DNA of 64,000 nt. Origin: Trichodelitschia bisporula (lineage: Eukaryota; Ascomycota; Dothideomycetes; Phaeotrichales; Phaeotrichaceae). Where the stretch lies: NCBI GenBank assembly GCA_010356995.1, contig ML996692.1, positions 124,001 to 188,000 on the forward strand. Reading direction: 5' to 3'. A program made the position numbers and the translations under genes. The notes below the pieces were generated by a model. The model saw only the letters and a program-made list of their open reading frames with translations. It was not told the origin of the DNA and did not search any database. Below, piece by piece: positions 24,201 through 37,100 of this stretch (position 1 is the first letter of the stretch; each line of letters begins with the position of its first letter).

Positions 24201-27200
24201 GGCGATAAGGTAGAAAAAGAAGACCACTCCAGCGCGAAAGTTTTCTTTGGCTGTAAGCCCGATGAGACCGAGGAGACCGACCAGAACCGTAAAGGCAAGT
24301 CCACCAACCAGTCGCGTGAGAATGAACATATTCGCGGCTGAAAAGGCCATGGAAATCAAGTAGTACGTCCCGCCTATTGAGATCCATGTGCCGATGGCGC
24401 CGGAAAGCAGAAGAGATACCATCAACGCCAAAGTGGCGTTCTTGCTGTCATCGATGGACATGCTGCCACTGAGATAGAGCCCGCGTTTTATTGTTGTTAA
24501 GAGAATAATGTCCACGAGTGCTGGGATCGCAAAAACACTGAGGAAGGTAAATTTTCTGTACCCCGGCATCACACTTTCTTCTTGTTCCGGGTCGATGTCC
24601 GTCTGCGCCGCAGCATATGCAGATGCAAAAGCTGGGGCGTTATTGATCCACATCGGAGGTTGATTCTCCGGCAAAGTGTAGAATGCACGATGTCGATCCG
24701 ACAAGAGCTTGCCAAAAGAGCTCGGCGACACGTCAAAGTATGCCTCGCATCTCGATCCGAGTGCAAACAACTCCGCAAAAGCGGCACTCTGGTCCGAAAA
24801 TTCGTTGAACAGGGGATTGCGGTCCTGGACTTCGACATACACTTCTTCAAACGCGGCCTTCCGGGCGGCACAAAATAGGGAGAAGAGCAAGATGTCCACA
24901 TAGGGATCGATGCGGGGTTGGCCATCTGGACCGGCTTGCGCAACCACGATGCTTTCAATAACATTCGTGATTATGTCAAGGTCATCGTAGTGCCTGTTGT
25001 GGAGGATGTCTCGAAAGGCGAAGTGAACATCTGTAAAAATCTCTTGTGCAGTCATGACGTCCAGCTGCTCGAATCCATGTTGGCGGTACCACTTGACTCG
25101 CGATGCGACGAGGTCCTCTGTTGAAATGGAGTCTCTTAGGTACTCCACATTACCGTATTGCTTGAGCTGCTCAAAGGTCGGGGTCTCCAGCAGGATCTCC
25201 TCGCACCGGGTTTTGATTTTGTTGAGCAGTGGACAGCGCTCGTTCCATGTCGAAAACTTGTACTGCTGGAGGAAGAGAAGCACATCTGTTGGAGACAACA
25301 GGTCGAGGTCTTGATTCAAGCGTACGGGTAGCGTATCTTGGAGCCAAGGTGGCGCCGAACACTTGTGGAAATCCAGCTCCACCAGGAGGCAATGGTAACG
25401 AGAAACTGAGCGGTAGCTGAGGTAGGTGTGCATGACTGTGGATGCCATATCCTGTGTGTTTTTGGAGACGTAGATGCAAAGCCCACCGGTCCGGCGGTCA
25501 ATCTCGAAAACTGACCAGAACTGCGAAGACGCAGATCCGTGGAATCCAGAATCGATACCCTTGTATATCTGAATAGGATCACTGGACTGATCTAGGTCCG
25601 ACGCTTTGTTGAGGAGTTCAACAAGGTCCCGCAAAATGCGAACTGCAGTTGCTGGGCTATTGCTAGCGGCATGGGAAGCGAGATACCGTTGTATCGGAAT
25701 AGCCATATTCCGAACATCGGCAGGAGACAGTTGGATGAGCAAGCCGAGTCTTCGGAGACGCCGCTGAGATTTGACCACTTCTGCAAAGGCAGTGTCCGTG
25801 ATGTGTAGGCCAACGGGGAAGCATCCAAGCCCGGTGTAATTTGCGCCGGTGAGTGAAATGGAAAGGGGATCAAGCCCTGACTTGCTGATGCCCGCGACCC
25901 ACTCCACACCATTTCGGTTCTCTGCGAGAGTTCCATTCTCCGATCGCAGATGCAAGGAGTCGATCATGTGGTGTTCCTGCCCCTGCAAGGTGAAGGTGGT
26001 CGAAATGGAACTTGTGCCCGAGTCTCGTTCAAGAGCACCGAGTATGTATCGGATGCTCGGCAGGATGCATTCGATGGCCTCGAAGTCTTTGACATATGGT
26101 GGGTGGTTCAAGCTGATTTGGTGATTGAGCCGGTACGCTTCGTGGATCTTCATGACCCGCTGATCCTTGAGCCATTGGAACGCTGCCAGGGGCTCGAGAA
26201 CAGGCATGTTATCCTCCGCGCTCATCACAGACGCCTCCGAGCCAATCCAGACCAGTGCACCATGGTAACCACACCATGCATAACTCCGCTTCACGACCGC
26301 ATGCGACACCTCTATGCGATCATCTACCGTATCCCAGATCATTGTGGTGAACGGCCGCAGACAGGCTTGCGATACGAAGGCCCGAGTCGTCGACTTCAAC
26401 TTCTCCATCTGAAAGAAGTCTCTAGCCTGGCCATTGGGCAGGATAGTGCCGTTTCGGATGAGCATGCCAGCAAAGAGACCGAGGTCGGGCATCTTCACAT
26501 CCTCCAGAAAATGAGGTGGAACGACTTCCAAGTAAACATCGAAGCCAAGTTCGCTGAGGTACTTGGCAAGAGAGTTGAGGACCGGGGCGGGGAGGTTCCG
26601 CCAGCCGGCAAGAAGGAGCCCGGTAAATGCCCTTTGCGCTCCGGGATGCCGAAAGAGAGTGTCAATAGCTCCGAGAATCCTTTCCAGTGATCGCAGCATC
26701 TTGGAGTCGCTTCCAGCCGACTCCGAGCTAACCAGCTGGTAGAGATCCAGCCTGCCGACGACATGTGGTGAGAGATTCTGGTCAGGGTCGGACAGTGCAT
26801 CCAGCACACCGGCCTGTGAAGGGTCGAGGACAATGAGATCATAGCGGCTGAGAAGTCTGGTCTCGTCATAGTTGGGTGGATAGTGAATGGTTCCGAGGTA
26901 TACCCCAAAGGAAGTGGGTTTGGAAAGAACCTTTCCGAGCGCGCTGAACGCGATGTCGCTCTCGGTGAAATGGAGGCGGAGGCGCTTTGCTATTCGTCGT
27001 GAGATCTTCGAGTGATCTGTTTTTCTCTGCGGGATATCAACATGCGCCCATCTGCTAAGGAGGGGTAGACGGACTTGCAAGAAGCTTCGAACCAGCTTCA
27101 CCAGGAACCACGCAACGGCCACCCCACCCACAACTCCACTGGCGGCGATGACTGATATCAGCGCCCATTGCCACCAGTCTCTAGCCACCACGCCATCCGC

Positions 27201-27230
27201 AAATGGTTTGATGTCCAAAACTTCCGCCAT
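18296..27230 (-). CDS. gtb3: Giant multi-pass GT4 glycosyltransferase, galactosaminogalactan synthase
   Basis: Exons 19622-27230 and 18296-19575 (46-nt intron) give 2,962 residues. An N-terminal membrane helix (about 19-45) is followed by a region with barrel-like strand motifs (FGVYLG, YDLIVLDPSQ, FTGLLLAGW, FDVYLEVVP; ~100-330). Two blocks of membrane helices (about 885-1095 and 1275-1440) make a dozen or so spans. A Tyr/Gly-rich repeat-like stretch lies near 1870-2010. A GT4 module is at the C terminus: VDTGTWPNEGGGVSACRRDL (~2260) recalls the PelF-type N-lobe, HHADHILPCADFFNPGWE spans the intron, and EGLPLALGEAALTGAPVV (~2675) is the GT4 E-x7-E motif. In Aspergillus the orthologue (Gtb3/Gt4c) is required for GAG; polymerisation plus export by one polypeptide is inferred. 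It is divergent from agd3. Confidence 0.93.
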
Positions 27231-29224
27231 ACAGAGCTTCCAGCACCGGCATCGGGTACTGGTGAAGCAGAGAACAAAGGGGTACTCCGCTATTAGAAAT
27301 TAAGACCTGCGGACGGTGGGGCGGTTGTAGAGGAAAAGCGACATGCAGAGAGACTTCGCGGAAGGCATAGTGACGGTGCTTAGCACCTTGAGAAGCTCAC
27401 TCAGCAAAAGGGACGGGATAGAGGGGCGTAGAAACGAGCGGCGGCAAGATCCAGTGTGTGCACAAAGTCTCCACGTGCGTTAGATACTCGTGTGGGGAGC
27501 AGCACGACAGGTCGGCCAGGTCAAGGCCGTGAAAGTGCAATGGGTCAGCTGTCGGCAAAGGAAACACTGTTGGCAAGAATTACGATCTCAATCGGGGAAA
27601 CTGGACGCCATGGGTACCGCGGCCAGCACCACGCACCATCTCTACCTGTGGCAGACTGCAGAAAGCGTGTAGTCCCAGAGAGTAGGGAGCGGCTCTTTAG
27701 CGCGGTCTCCCACAATAGAACGCTGGGGACGCGCACCAGCGGAGAAGGCGTAATTGCAGCCATGGTGTGCTTGCGAGCCTGGTGACTGGGGCGAAATGGG
27801 AGGATCCTCGGTCCTTGACACACATATTGGAGAGTTAAAGGCGGAGGGCGGGGACCGTAGAAGAACTCCCATAAAGGCGAAACGGGCAGTCTTGGATGGT
27901 GTGGTGGGATATAGACCGAATTGACATGGGAATTTGGGAGATTTTGATGAGGTTGAAGTGGTGAGGTTCAATCCGCAAGGTTGAGGTGCGTCAGCCACAG
28001 AGCGGGTGCAGGGGTCAGGGTTCCCCAGTGGGGGTGCCCTTTCGCTTGGCCGCGGGGGAAGAAGGCAGACGTCTACTGCGTACATACCAGGCGCCCAGAG
28101 ACTCGGAGAAACCGTACCAGTGGGATTTTTTGACAGGAGAAATGCGGTTGAAGCAGCAAAAGTACGATAAGGCATCGCTAAACACTGGAGAGGACTCGAA
28201 GGCCCCCGATGTTCGAGAGCAGTTAATATCAGGCTGTTCCCCTTCCCCCACACTTGCACGCCCCGCCATAACTTCAAGACAAACGTGTCCCCCCCCTCCC
28301 ACTATGCAAGTACCACTGTACAATGTACACTTTGCATTCGTATACTGCGCATTGTATACTGTACACAGCCGGCCCTTCTGATCAGAGTGAGGAGTAAGTG
28401 AAGGTGAGTGAAGGTGAGGATAAAGAGCAGGGATGCCCCACATCATAACCAAAAGCTCGGACCGCGGGGTCGTCATCACTTTGGTACGACTGACTGCGAT
28501 TGACGGGCTGCGACTGCCATTGACCACCCACCCACTGCCACTCAACATCGTGCCGCGTTAATGAGGCCGAGACGAGTCTACCATGCCACTCTTTTCCCCC
28601 TTCCAAGCACACCCGTCAGCAACCTCCCACACCTAACGCCCACCACTCTGCCGTGACCACTATTCCTTCTCGCCCGGACGGCCACTTTGCATGATGCTTA
28701 CACCTCGGTCAAGGACGCGTGCCTGGCAATTGCACAGAAATGAATTCCCCCATGTCAACCTGGCAAGCTCCAATTCCGGGGCCACGGTGCTCTGGGTTCG
28801 TACGGCACACCCGCAAAATCCCATCCTCTTTCCAATCTTTCATACTTAGCATCACCGGCGCCGCTACACGCCTACGAAAATTCCGGGTCCCTTGCTTTAC
28901 GACGAGATCACGTTCAGCAACTCTCTTTTGCCCCAGGTTTGGAGGAGGTTATGTCAGTTGCGTAGGTGAAGGTTCGTAGACTGCCGCTCCTAAGAATCTC
29001 GGCGAAGTCTTGTCTAACGAGATCAAAGGCTTCTTAAGAAAAGGTGTGCAGAGCGGAGAATGAAAAAGGTGCCACCGGCAACTTCGCGGCCTCGAATCTC
29101 AACTCCTGCTGACATCCAGAGCAGACGATCTCCACTGCATGACCTCTTGACCCAACTGGCTATTGGCGGCGCTTCGTCTCCACTCAACACTCGTTTACAA
29201 AATTGCGCGTTCCCCGTCCGGAAG
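27231..29224. promoter_or_regulatory. 2.0-kb divergent promoter, gtb3 / agd3
   Basis: The start codons of the polymerase and deacetylase genes face away from each other across this region, and no gene is visible inside it. It holds one StuA-type element (28715-28722) and a cluster of GTATAC/TGTACA motifs (28315-28366) with a near-repeat of GCATT.GTATACTG. Aspergillus GAG genes are controlled by MedA and StuA; control here is inferred from cluster identity and the site. Confidence 0.65.
28715..28722. promoter_or_regulatory. Candidate StuA response element
   Basis: ACGCGTGC fits the published StuA consensus (A/T)CGCG(T/A)N(A/C), and because ACGCGT is palindromic the reverse strand (ACGCGTCC) fits too. 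It lies 503 bp upstream of the agd3 ATG. A single match by consensus only. Confidence 0.4.
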
Positions 29225-31722
29225 ATGGCACGAACGCTCCTGTCATTATTGCGCTTGCGCTTTTTCATCTTCGCCGCAATCCTTCTCCCGCTGGTCTCGG
29301 CAGCACTCACTACGAAATCAACTGTTCTTATAATAGCTCGCGACGATGCGTCCGCTAGATCTGCGCACTCTGGTCTCCAAGGTTACGGAATCCCTTACCG
29401 TGTTCTTTTGGTCCCGCAAACCGGAGCGCCGTTGCCACCTCTGAGCTCCGGGCCGACTTCGGGTAACTTCGGTGGTATCGTCGTTCTCAGCGACGTTTCG
29501 TATAACTATGGGACACCTCCGAATCCGTACCGCAGTGCCTTGACGGACGCGCAATGGACGCAATTGTATGAGTACCAAAAGACGTTCAAGGTTCGCATGA
29601 CCCGGATTGATGTGTATCCTGAAGTTCAGTTTGGTATGTGACTCTTTCATCGCATATAACATTTGCTGACCAAGAAAGGCACTTTGCCCGTCCTTAACGG
29701 AACCGGTTGCTGTAATCCCGGTCAAGAACAGCTTGTGAGCATTTCTAACTCATCCGCATTCCGCACCGCGAACATCAAGACGGGCGCTGGTGTCAGTACG
29801 CAAGGTCTGTGGCACGTGCCTGGAAAGGTGGTTGATCCTGCCACGACATGGGAAATTGCGACCTTTGAGCCGGCCGAGCAGTTCACGGAGAGGACCACTG
29901 CGGGTGTTATCAATATTCAGCCGGATGGTCGGGAGCAGATGGTGTTTTTCCTGGGTTGGGCTTCCGATTGGTCGTCTGCTTCCAGTTATCTGCAGCACGC
30001 CTGGATCCACTGGATGACCCGTGGTCTCTGTAAGTTGACGATCGTATATGGGATTCCATGTCTAATGCAAGCTCCAGATGTCGGCTTCCGGAGAATCTAC
30101 TTCAATACGCAGGGTAGGGATTGGACACCTGAATGAAGGACCTTAGCTGATAACGTACAGTGGATGACATGTTTCTGGTCACTGATCTTTATCAGGTATG
30201 TGGCTTTGCTGCATGACCCAAATCTCGGGTTTGCTAACCCAATCTTAGCCTCAAGGGTCGACCTTCCGTATCCGTCCAGCCGATATGGAACACCATATCA
30301 CTTGGCAAAAGTCCATCAATGCCCGCCTGCCCAAGGGTTCCCAATATGTGATGGAGATTGGTCACAATGGAAACGGAGACATCGAAGTAAGATGTTCGTG
30401 CCACGTGACTGACATCGACTGACCTTCCTTAGGCTGCTGTTTCCCTTGCAACCAATGGCCAGTGCAATCCGGTCGAAGCCATTGAGTACCCCGAGCAGAT
30501 TGATACCGCCCTGGAGTTTACCAAAACCCCTGGAAGCGGTGCCGATGTCTGGCCCGGTGCTCCGGTCGTCTACCAGTGGAACTATGCATGTGAGAACCTG
30601 GACCCCCTTTTCCGCTGGTTCCGCAACCCTGCCAAGCGCGATGCCTTTATGCATCTGTCTCATACCTTCACCCACGAGGCTCTGAATAACGCCACGTACA
30701 ACGACTGCTCCAAGGAGATTTCCTTCAACAAGGTTTGGCTCCAGCACTCCAGCATCTCCGCCGCCAAGTGGTTCTCGCCTAATGGATTGATTCCGCCTGC
30801 CATTACTGGCATGCACAATGCCGACGCAATCAAGGCCTGGCTGGACAATGGCATCAAGTATGTGGTTGGCGACAACACACGTAAAGTCTTGATGAACCCG
30901 GTATGAGTATTAGCACAATCTCTGACCTAAGCTGACATGAAGTAGCATAATCCGTATTGGCCTCTGATCTCAAGTGTCGCAAGTAACGGCTATGCCGGTG
31001 TGGTCATCGTGCCTCGGTGGGCGACAACCATCTACTACAATTGTGATCTGCCTGACTGCACGCTCCAGGAGTGGATCAACACGTCCGGTGGTTCCGGCGA
31101 CTTCCAGCATCTGCTCGACGACGCTCGCAACACGAACAGCAGGCATCTTCTCACTCTCCACTGGGATCCGTAAGCTGCCAATATTACCGCTTTTGCAACG
31201 CTGACGCAGCTAGTTTCATGTTTCATCAGGCCAACTTGCGCCAGGCCGATGTTCCGGCCGTTCCCATCAACGGTGTCATGCAGAAGCTGTCGCTTATCCA
31301 GATCTGGACCGAGGTCGTACTCCAGGAGATGGTTCGCTTGTAGGTGACCCCGGCTTAGACACTATGTCATACTATCCCCGATATCATTACTGACACCTAT
31401 TCCCAGGACGGATTGGCCAATCATCACGAAGAAACATGATGACACGGCAAAGGCTTTTCTCGACCGTATGGCGCGCGATCAGTGTAGCCCGACGCTCAAC
31501 TGGAATTACGCCAACGATGGCAAGAGCATCGTCAGCGTCACCGTTAACACGGTGACGAGCAACAAGTGCAGCGTGCCCATCCCCATTACGTTCCCAACCA
31601 ACATACGGTCCATCCCGTCGGGGGCAACGCGGGAGCAGGTGGGCTCAGATCCACTTACTCTTTGGGTCAAGCTCAACGGCCAACCGATCACCGTTCAACT
31701 CAGCCAACCGCTGAAGCTGTAA
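29225..31722 (+). CDS. agd3: Secreted exopolysaccharide (GalNAc) deacetylase, CE18 family
   Basis: Nine exons: 29225-29633, 29679-30029, 30078-30113, 30161-30195, 30249-30386, 30433-30900, 30946-31169, 31214-31339 and 31407-31722. They encode 700 residues; every junction keeps frame. The start at 29225 is chosen because it opens a signal peptide (MARTLLSLLRLRFFIFAAIL, cleavage near VSA). The N-terminal third (VLIIARDDASARSAHSGLQG, GIVVLSDVSYNYG) fits the region before and around the CBM87 domain of Agd3. The catalytic part has a metal-site HxxxH motif (HLSHTFTHE, His400 and His404) and a candidate metal Asp in VTDLYQPQ (Asp274). In Aspergillus Agd3 partly deacetylates GAG, which makes the polymer cationic and adhesive. 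Two of the exons are only 36 and 35 nt. The gene sits between gtb3 and ega3. Confidence 0.94.
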
Positions 31723-33140
31723 AGAGTACGGAGAACATTGATGGCGTTGTGTAGAGCTAAGCCTTTCTTTTGCACTGTTGCATTTGGTTTACACGCGGCG
31801 TAGTGGGTGAAAAACTATCGTCACCTTTCATTGCATTTTTGGTCTTTTTACCGCTTTCTCTGCAACGTGCAGATAAACTGCACAAAGTGTGGATATCCGG
31901 GGAAGGGAGGAGCCGAGCTCAGGGCTGCAGCGGCCGGCCCGATATTGTGCATATTTTGATGAGGCCGTTGGACTCGTCAGAGAAAAAGGGCTATTGGGAG
32001 TTTAATGCCACGTTCAAGGCCGGGGCTAGCTGGCAACTCGCCAGGATCGCCAGTCTTAAGTAAATATAGTATGCTATACACTGGTAGATCAGTCTTTCTC
32101 GAACCTCTGCATTGTCCATGGTGAGAACTACACTAGCGGGGCTGCTTTTGCGGGGACTGCACACTCATTTACGGCATATGACGTGAACAACGAAAAAATA
32201 TTCACGAAGCCGAAACGAGAATGAAGAAAAGGCCTCAGTAGATCTGCCTCTTCTGTCACCGACCCAAGTGACGCCGATCTCAAAACTTCGGTCCCCGCAT
32301 CTGCACTCGCGCCATATATTGCCCACGCCCCGCCCTACGCAAGAAGCGCATCACCTGCCCCCCAACGCAAGTACCTTCCCCATGAGCAGGGTAGCACATA
32401 TACCTGGGACAGTGAGCAGGGCGCTAGGGTGCTGAAACGAGGAAAGTGGAAACCTGCGCAAAGTGCGGCAGTCGGGGGGTGGGCCAATCAAACCCCGGCT
32501 GGGCGGACGCTTCAGCCTCGCGTGCAATCTCGCGCCTGAGTGCTCGTTAAGCCGGCGAAGATGGCAGGCAAGCTCGCGCACAGCCACAGGTGCTTTGGGA
32601 AGGCTAGGGACAGGTGGTGCTTTGGGGCAGGTGGGCTACTTTGGGGCATTTGGGCTGTGGGGGAGGAGGCGGGCGTACATACTTGAGGGCTGCGCCAAGC
32701 GTGGGAATCTGACTGCGGCGAAGGTCGGTCTTTTACCTATCTTACTGAGTTGCGGAGCCGTTCACGGAGGGTGAGACGAGATTCTTCTCCTGGATTGCAA
32801 CTTCATTGCAGCTACTCGCTTCAGAGACATAGGAGAGGGAAACTCCCAGGTTGCTGCTGCTGCCGCTGCCGTCACCGTTACTGAAGGACCGGATCCCGCG
32901 ATCCAGCTCCTGATCGCCCAGATTCCCGCTGCAATCTTTGCGAATCAATGAGCACTTGGCAAACACTACGGGACTGAACCGCCCAGCCCCGCTCACGACG
33001 TCGCAGCGTGGACACGCCGCCGAGGCCACTGCGACCGCCGCCGTACCGCCATCACCACTCCCGTATTCACCAACACAGCAACACAACATCAGACAAGCAC
33101 GGCGCCGTCGCCACATACACACCCCACCGCGCCCACCGCC
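31723..33140. other. 1.4-kb intergenic region between agd3 and ega3
   Basis: This is the only promoter region for ega3. A G-rich stretch (about 32595-32680) has repeated CTTTGGGGCA-like units. From about 32990 to 33140 the plus strand is C/A-rich, typical of a fungal 5' leader. No gene is supported. Confidence 0.5.
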
Positions 33141-34195
33141 ATGGACGCCAGCCCGCGGGGCCTCACCGGCCCGCGTCGCTGGTCCTGGAAATCGATATCC
33201 CCAAAAGCGCGCTGGACCATCATCGCCATCGTCAGCGCCTTCGTGATCCTCGCACTCGGCCTGGGGCTCGGCCTCGGCCTCACTCTCGGCGGGGGCAACG
33301 ACGCCGAAGGCGACCTAAGCAACGCAGCGCCGCTCGCACCACCACCCGCCGACTTGCAAATCTGGAAGCCGTCCGTCAACGCAACCTGGCAGATCGTGTT
33401 GCTGAAGCCGCTAGCGCTGGCGCCGGACGCGAACTCGGTGGAGCCGGATGTGGATGTCTACGACATTGATTTGTTTATCAATCCGAAGAGTACGGTGGAT
33501 GCGCTGCATCGGCTTGGGAAGAGGGTGGTTTGTTATTTTAGTGGGGGGAGCTATGAGCCCAACCGGCCTGATTCGAAGAGTTTTAAGGATTCGGATAAGG
33601 GGAAGGGGTTGGAGGGGTGGCCGGGGGAGCGGTGGTTGAATTTGAATAGTGAGGGTGTGAGGCAGATTATGGCGAAGCGGATTCAGTTGGCGGCGCAGAA
33701 GGGGTGCGATGCTATTGATCCGGACAATGTGGATGGCTTTGTACGTACCGATCCTGAGCTGCCTGATACGAGACTGACGAGATGCAGGATAACAAGAACG
33801 GGTTGGGTCTCACGCAAGCGGATTCAATCCGCTTCATGTCGTACTTGGTGCAGCAAGCGCAGAAGCACAACATGGCCATCGGCCTCAAGAACGCAGCGAA
33901 GATCATCCCTTCGGTGCTGCCTGCCATGCAGTTCTCCGTCAACGAGCAGTGCGTGCAGTATGCGGACTGCCGCAGCTTTGCGCCCTTCGTTGAAGCCGGG
34001 AAACCCGTCTTCCACATCGAGTACCCCTCCGAAGTCAAGCCGGACTTTGCGGCAAACTTTTGCAACAAAGACTTCAAGCCCGCGCAGGGCTCGGATGGCT
34101 TCTCGACTGTCATCAAGAACATGAACCTCGACGGCTGGGTCGTGTATTGCAACGGACAGACGGCGAGAACACCTTTGGCCGACGGAGACCGCTAG
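33141..34195 (+). CDS. ega3: Membrane-anchored endo-alpha-1,4-galactosaminidase, GH114 family
   Basis: Exons 33141-33740 and 33788-34195 (47-nt intron) give 335 residues. A short cytosolic tail is followed by a signal-anchor helix (about residues 27-50, with a GLGLGLGL run), so a type II membrane protein with the enzyme outside the cell is expected. The GH114 TIM barrel starts at WKPSVNATWQIVLLKPL. It includes DVDVYDIDLF, RVVCYFSGGSYEPNRPD and the acidic motif CDAIDPDNVDGF (Asp193, Asp195). It continues with IGLKNAAKIIP and then MQFSVNEQC, whose Glu253 is the likely second catalytic residue, and HIEYPSE. In Aspergillus, Ega3 cuts the GalN-containing parts of GAG. It could trim nascent polymer or allow detachment; which one is not shown by sequence. 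Confidence 0.94.
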
Positions 34196-37100
34196 CAGGT
34201 TTTGCTCGCATTCGGACTTAGATTTGTTTATTCTGCCTCATTTTGAATGTCTCGTTCGGCGCTGGGTAAAGGGATTGCAGTCTTGGGATAGCGATGTGCA
34301 TACTCTGGAGTTTCGAGATTCTCTAGAGAAGTGAGCTTGGATTTTTTTTTTGCCATCAAAGCTGCAACCAGCCTTACCTAATTATTGTGGTGCTGCGAAG
34401 GTCATAAGACTTTGATGTGTGCAAGTGCCACCCAACCACGATCGGACCTAGATCCCGCCTTAGCCATCTCGGATCTTTGCGCTTGAAACAAGCAAGTGCG
34501 TCTTCCATTTTGCTTCTTCGCCTTCCGACGGGAGATCCGAAGGACAGCAAATTTTTGACAAGGGAACGACCCCCCTCTACACCCCCGATCTCGGTGGGAG
34601 ACTCAGTTTAAGCGAGAATAGAGCTTCTAGAGAAAGGCATATGAGCGCTAGAAGAAAAATGTTCGATAAAGATTAGTTCAGGCATCTAGAAGAGCCCAGA
34701 CTTCACGATGTATCCCATGCGGAGAGATCATCACCATCAGCGATCCTCGGGTGGATCTCCATCCCCAGATCCTCATTGCTTCTAGAAGCTCAAATCCGAT
34801 TCGCACGGCATGTCCGCGCGCCCATCTTACACGATCACGACTTAGTTGGGCCACAGTTATACTGTACTGTATACTGGGCCAGGGCAGATATGGCAAGGTT
34901 CAACCCGAGAGGAGCATGGCATTAGGCAAGAGCAGCCAAATTACTCGCCAGAGCCTGGGCGTGTGGGGTCCCCTTGGGGAAGAGGGGCGCAAAGACCAAC
35001 AGAATCTCCACGGGAGCGCTGTATCCAGGAACAAGTGTAGGCCAGTCCTTGCAAGGCTGCGCAGCACGGTCGGCGCCTTAATTCTAGAAAACATGGGATT
35101 TAATGGTGAACGCGCGTTGCCTTTGCACGGACGTAGGGCCTCGTTTGAGCACGAGAGAAGGTGAGAAATTCTAAGGAGGCGGCATTGGCGTTCTCTTGTG
35201 CATCATATGAGCACTGCGTTTGTGCCTAACTAGCAAATTGGCGGGGGCGGATAGCGTCGCTATGCAGCGGTAGAGCGTCGGACGTCCTACCACTGTGCTA
35301 TTAACATAGCGCGGAAGTTCATGGAACGGGAACGGTTCGCACGATCATTCGTGCAGAAATGCCGTACAACGGTGATCATAGGCACCAATATAACCCTACG
35401 TCAGTGCTACAGGCCCGCAAACTATTCCAACGATTACATGAGCAAAAGCGGCTCTGAAATGTGGGGTGGCCGTAAGCATCCCAGAAATCCCCAGAAAGCG
35501 GAAGACGGGGTCTCGGCTTCTGCAAGGGTGGGGTAACAGCACCTTCAGCCGCGAGCCTCGGGACGCCGCTGCCGCCGCTAACTTGCTCGTTAACCCTCTT
35601 AGGCGCAGGATCAGTTGGGTTAGTACGTGGCAGGGCCGGTGATTACGCGCGGTCTCCAGGTCAACATTTGGGAGGGAAGACCAGCGACTCCGTCTCATGA
35701 ATGGTTGGCCGCGTGAGTAACACGAGGAATACTGGGTCAGAGTCGGTGAGGCCCAACCGTCCGATATCTCGGCGGACGTCGTCGGAAGGGAACAAATGGA
35801 GCAGTACACGGCTTCCCGTGCCGTTTCTGGAGGAACGAAGCTCCCAGGACATCGGGCATCGTCGCGGTCCTGAATCCCGACCACCGATGTGCCCCAAGCT
35901 CATTGAAAGTGATGGCAAACTAGTGATGATGATCGAACATGCGGAGACAGCAGAGGCCATGAAGTGAGCAATGTGCACTTCGGCCGGGGCCATGACTCGT
36001 CGGATAGAATCAATGTCGTCACCCGGGCTCTGCAAAGGGACAGAGAGGCGGCATTCGTCCAATGCCGTACTCAGGTTGCATTCCTCGGGAGTTCGAGCGA
36101 AAGTCCTCCAAAGAATCAGAAAAGATGGCCCAAAGAAGACAGCACGGTGAACTTGGCATCAATCTAATCGTGACGCCGAGAGCGAGATCTACCAATCTCG
36201 ATGCAACCGCATGCCACATCCTGACGAACATCCAAGGCTGACACGAGTCGAATCCCCGGTACGGACGGTAACGAGCGCAAATAAGGCGAAGAGAAGACGG
36301 AAAAACTTCGCAATAGTGCTGGAAGATGGCGGAGGATGGAGATGACATTTCGGCCGTGCTTGATGTGAGGTTGGAAGACTCCGAGCTCGGCCGAACAGAA
36401 CTTCCGGCCCGAACTTGCATCCACCAATCACAGCCCGGTAATTTCTGTACAAGGGAAGGCGTAGCCTTTTCTGCCCGCTTTTCATCCTTCCTAGCATTCC
36501 ACCCCCCAGTCTCGAGCCCAGCCTTGACCCCCACGATCACTCCATCATTGCAGCACGCCTCGTATGCCTCACCCCGCCATTGTCGTCAGCCACTCTACAA
36601 GCTGCCCCCACATACAGCAGCCAAGTTCATACTCGAGCTTGGCCGCCGCCCAACAGCTTCTAAATTTACCTCCCCCGCCATTCAGTCTCTCTGGGCGCAC
36701 CCAAAATCTGGGTTGCCGAGCTTTTAGCAGCCGTAATGTTGCGTGTGTGTGTGGGCCTCGTGGGCTGCAAAATACAAGCCTACCGAGGCCATGCAGCGGC
36801 CCAAAAAAAGAGTCTAGGCCTTGGTCGCTTTCTACCCCTCCGCACCCTCGTCTCGAAGCGGACACGCATGGGGGAAGGTGACGTGGAATCCTATCCACGA
36901 TCTATCGCATGGCCCGGTTCGTCGACCACGCGCCGCGCTCTCACCAAGTCCCCCAAGCCGCCGCGACATCCATCCCAGTCCTAAGAGCCGCCCGCCGCGA
37001 GCCGGCAGACAAGCCACCCGGGAGGCTAAACGACAAGCTCGGCAGACCATTTCGAGGCTTCGGCAGACCCATTGAGGCTTCGTTCCTCATCCATTCCTTC

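Noticed and set aside
27955-27985. B-box-like GGTTCAATCC
   Set aside because: No A box or cloverleaf upstream; taken as chance.
35245-35310. tRNA-like string (AGCGGTAGAGC) with a GGTAG/CTACC hairpin
   Set aside because: No acceptor stem, anticodon loop or proper B box (GGTTCRANYCC) can be placed.
35396-36062. Overlapping minus-strand frames of 162 and 133 codons in the GAG cluster gap
   Set aside because: They overlap in different frames, match no family that I know, and have no convincing introns to join them to anything.
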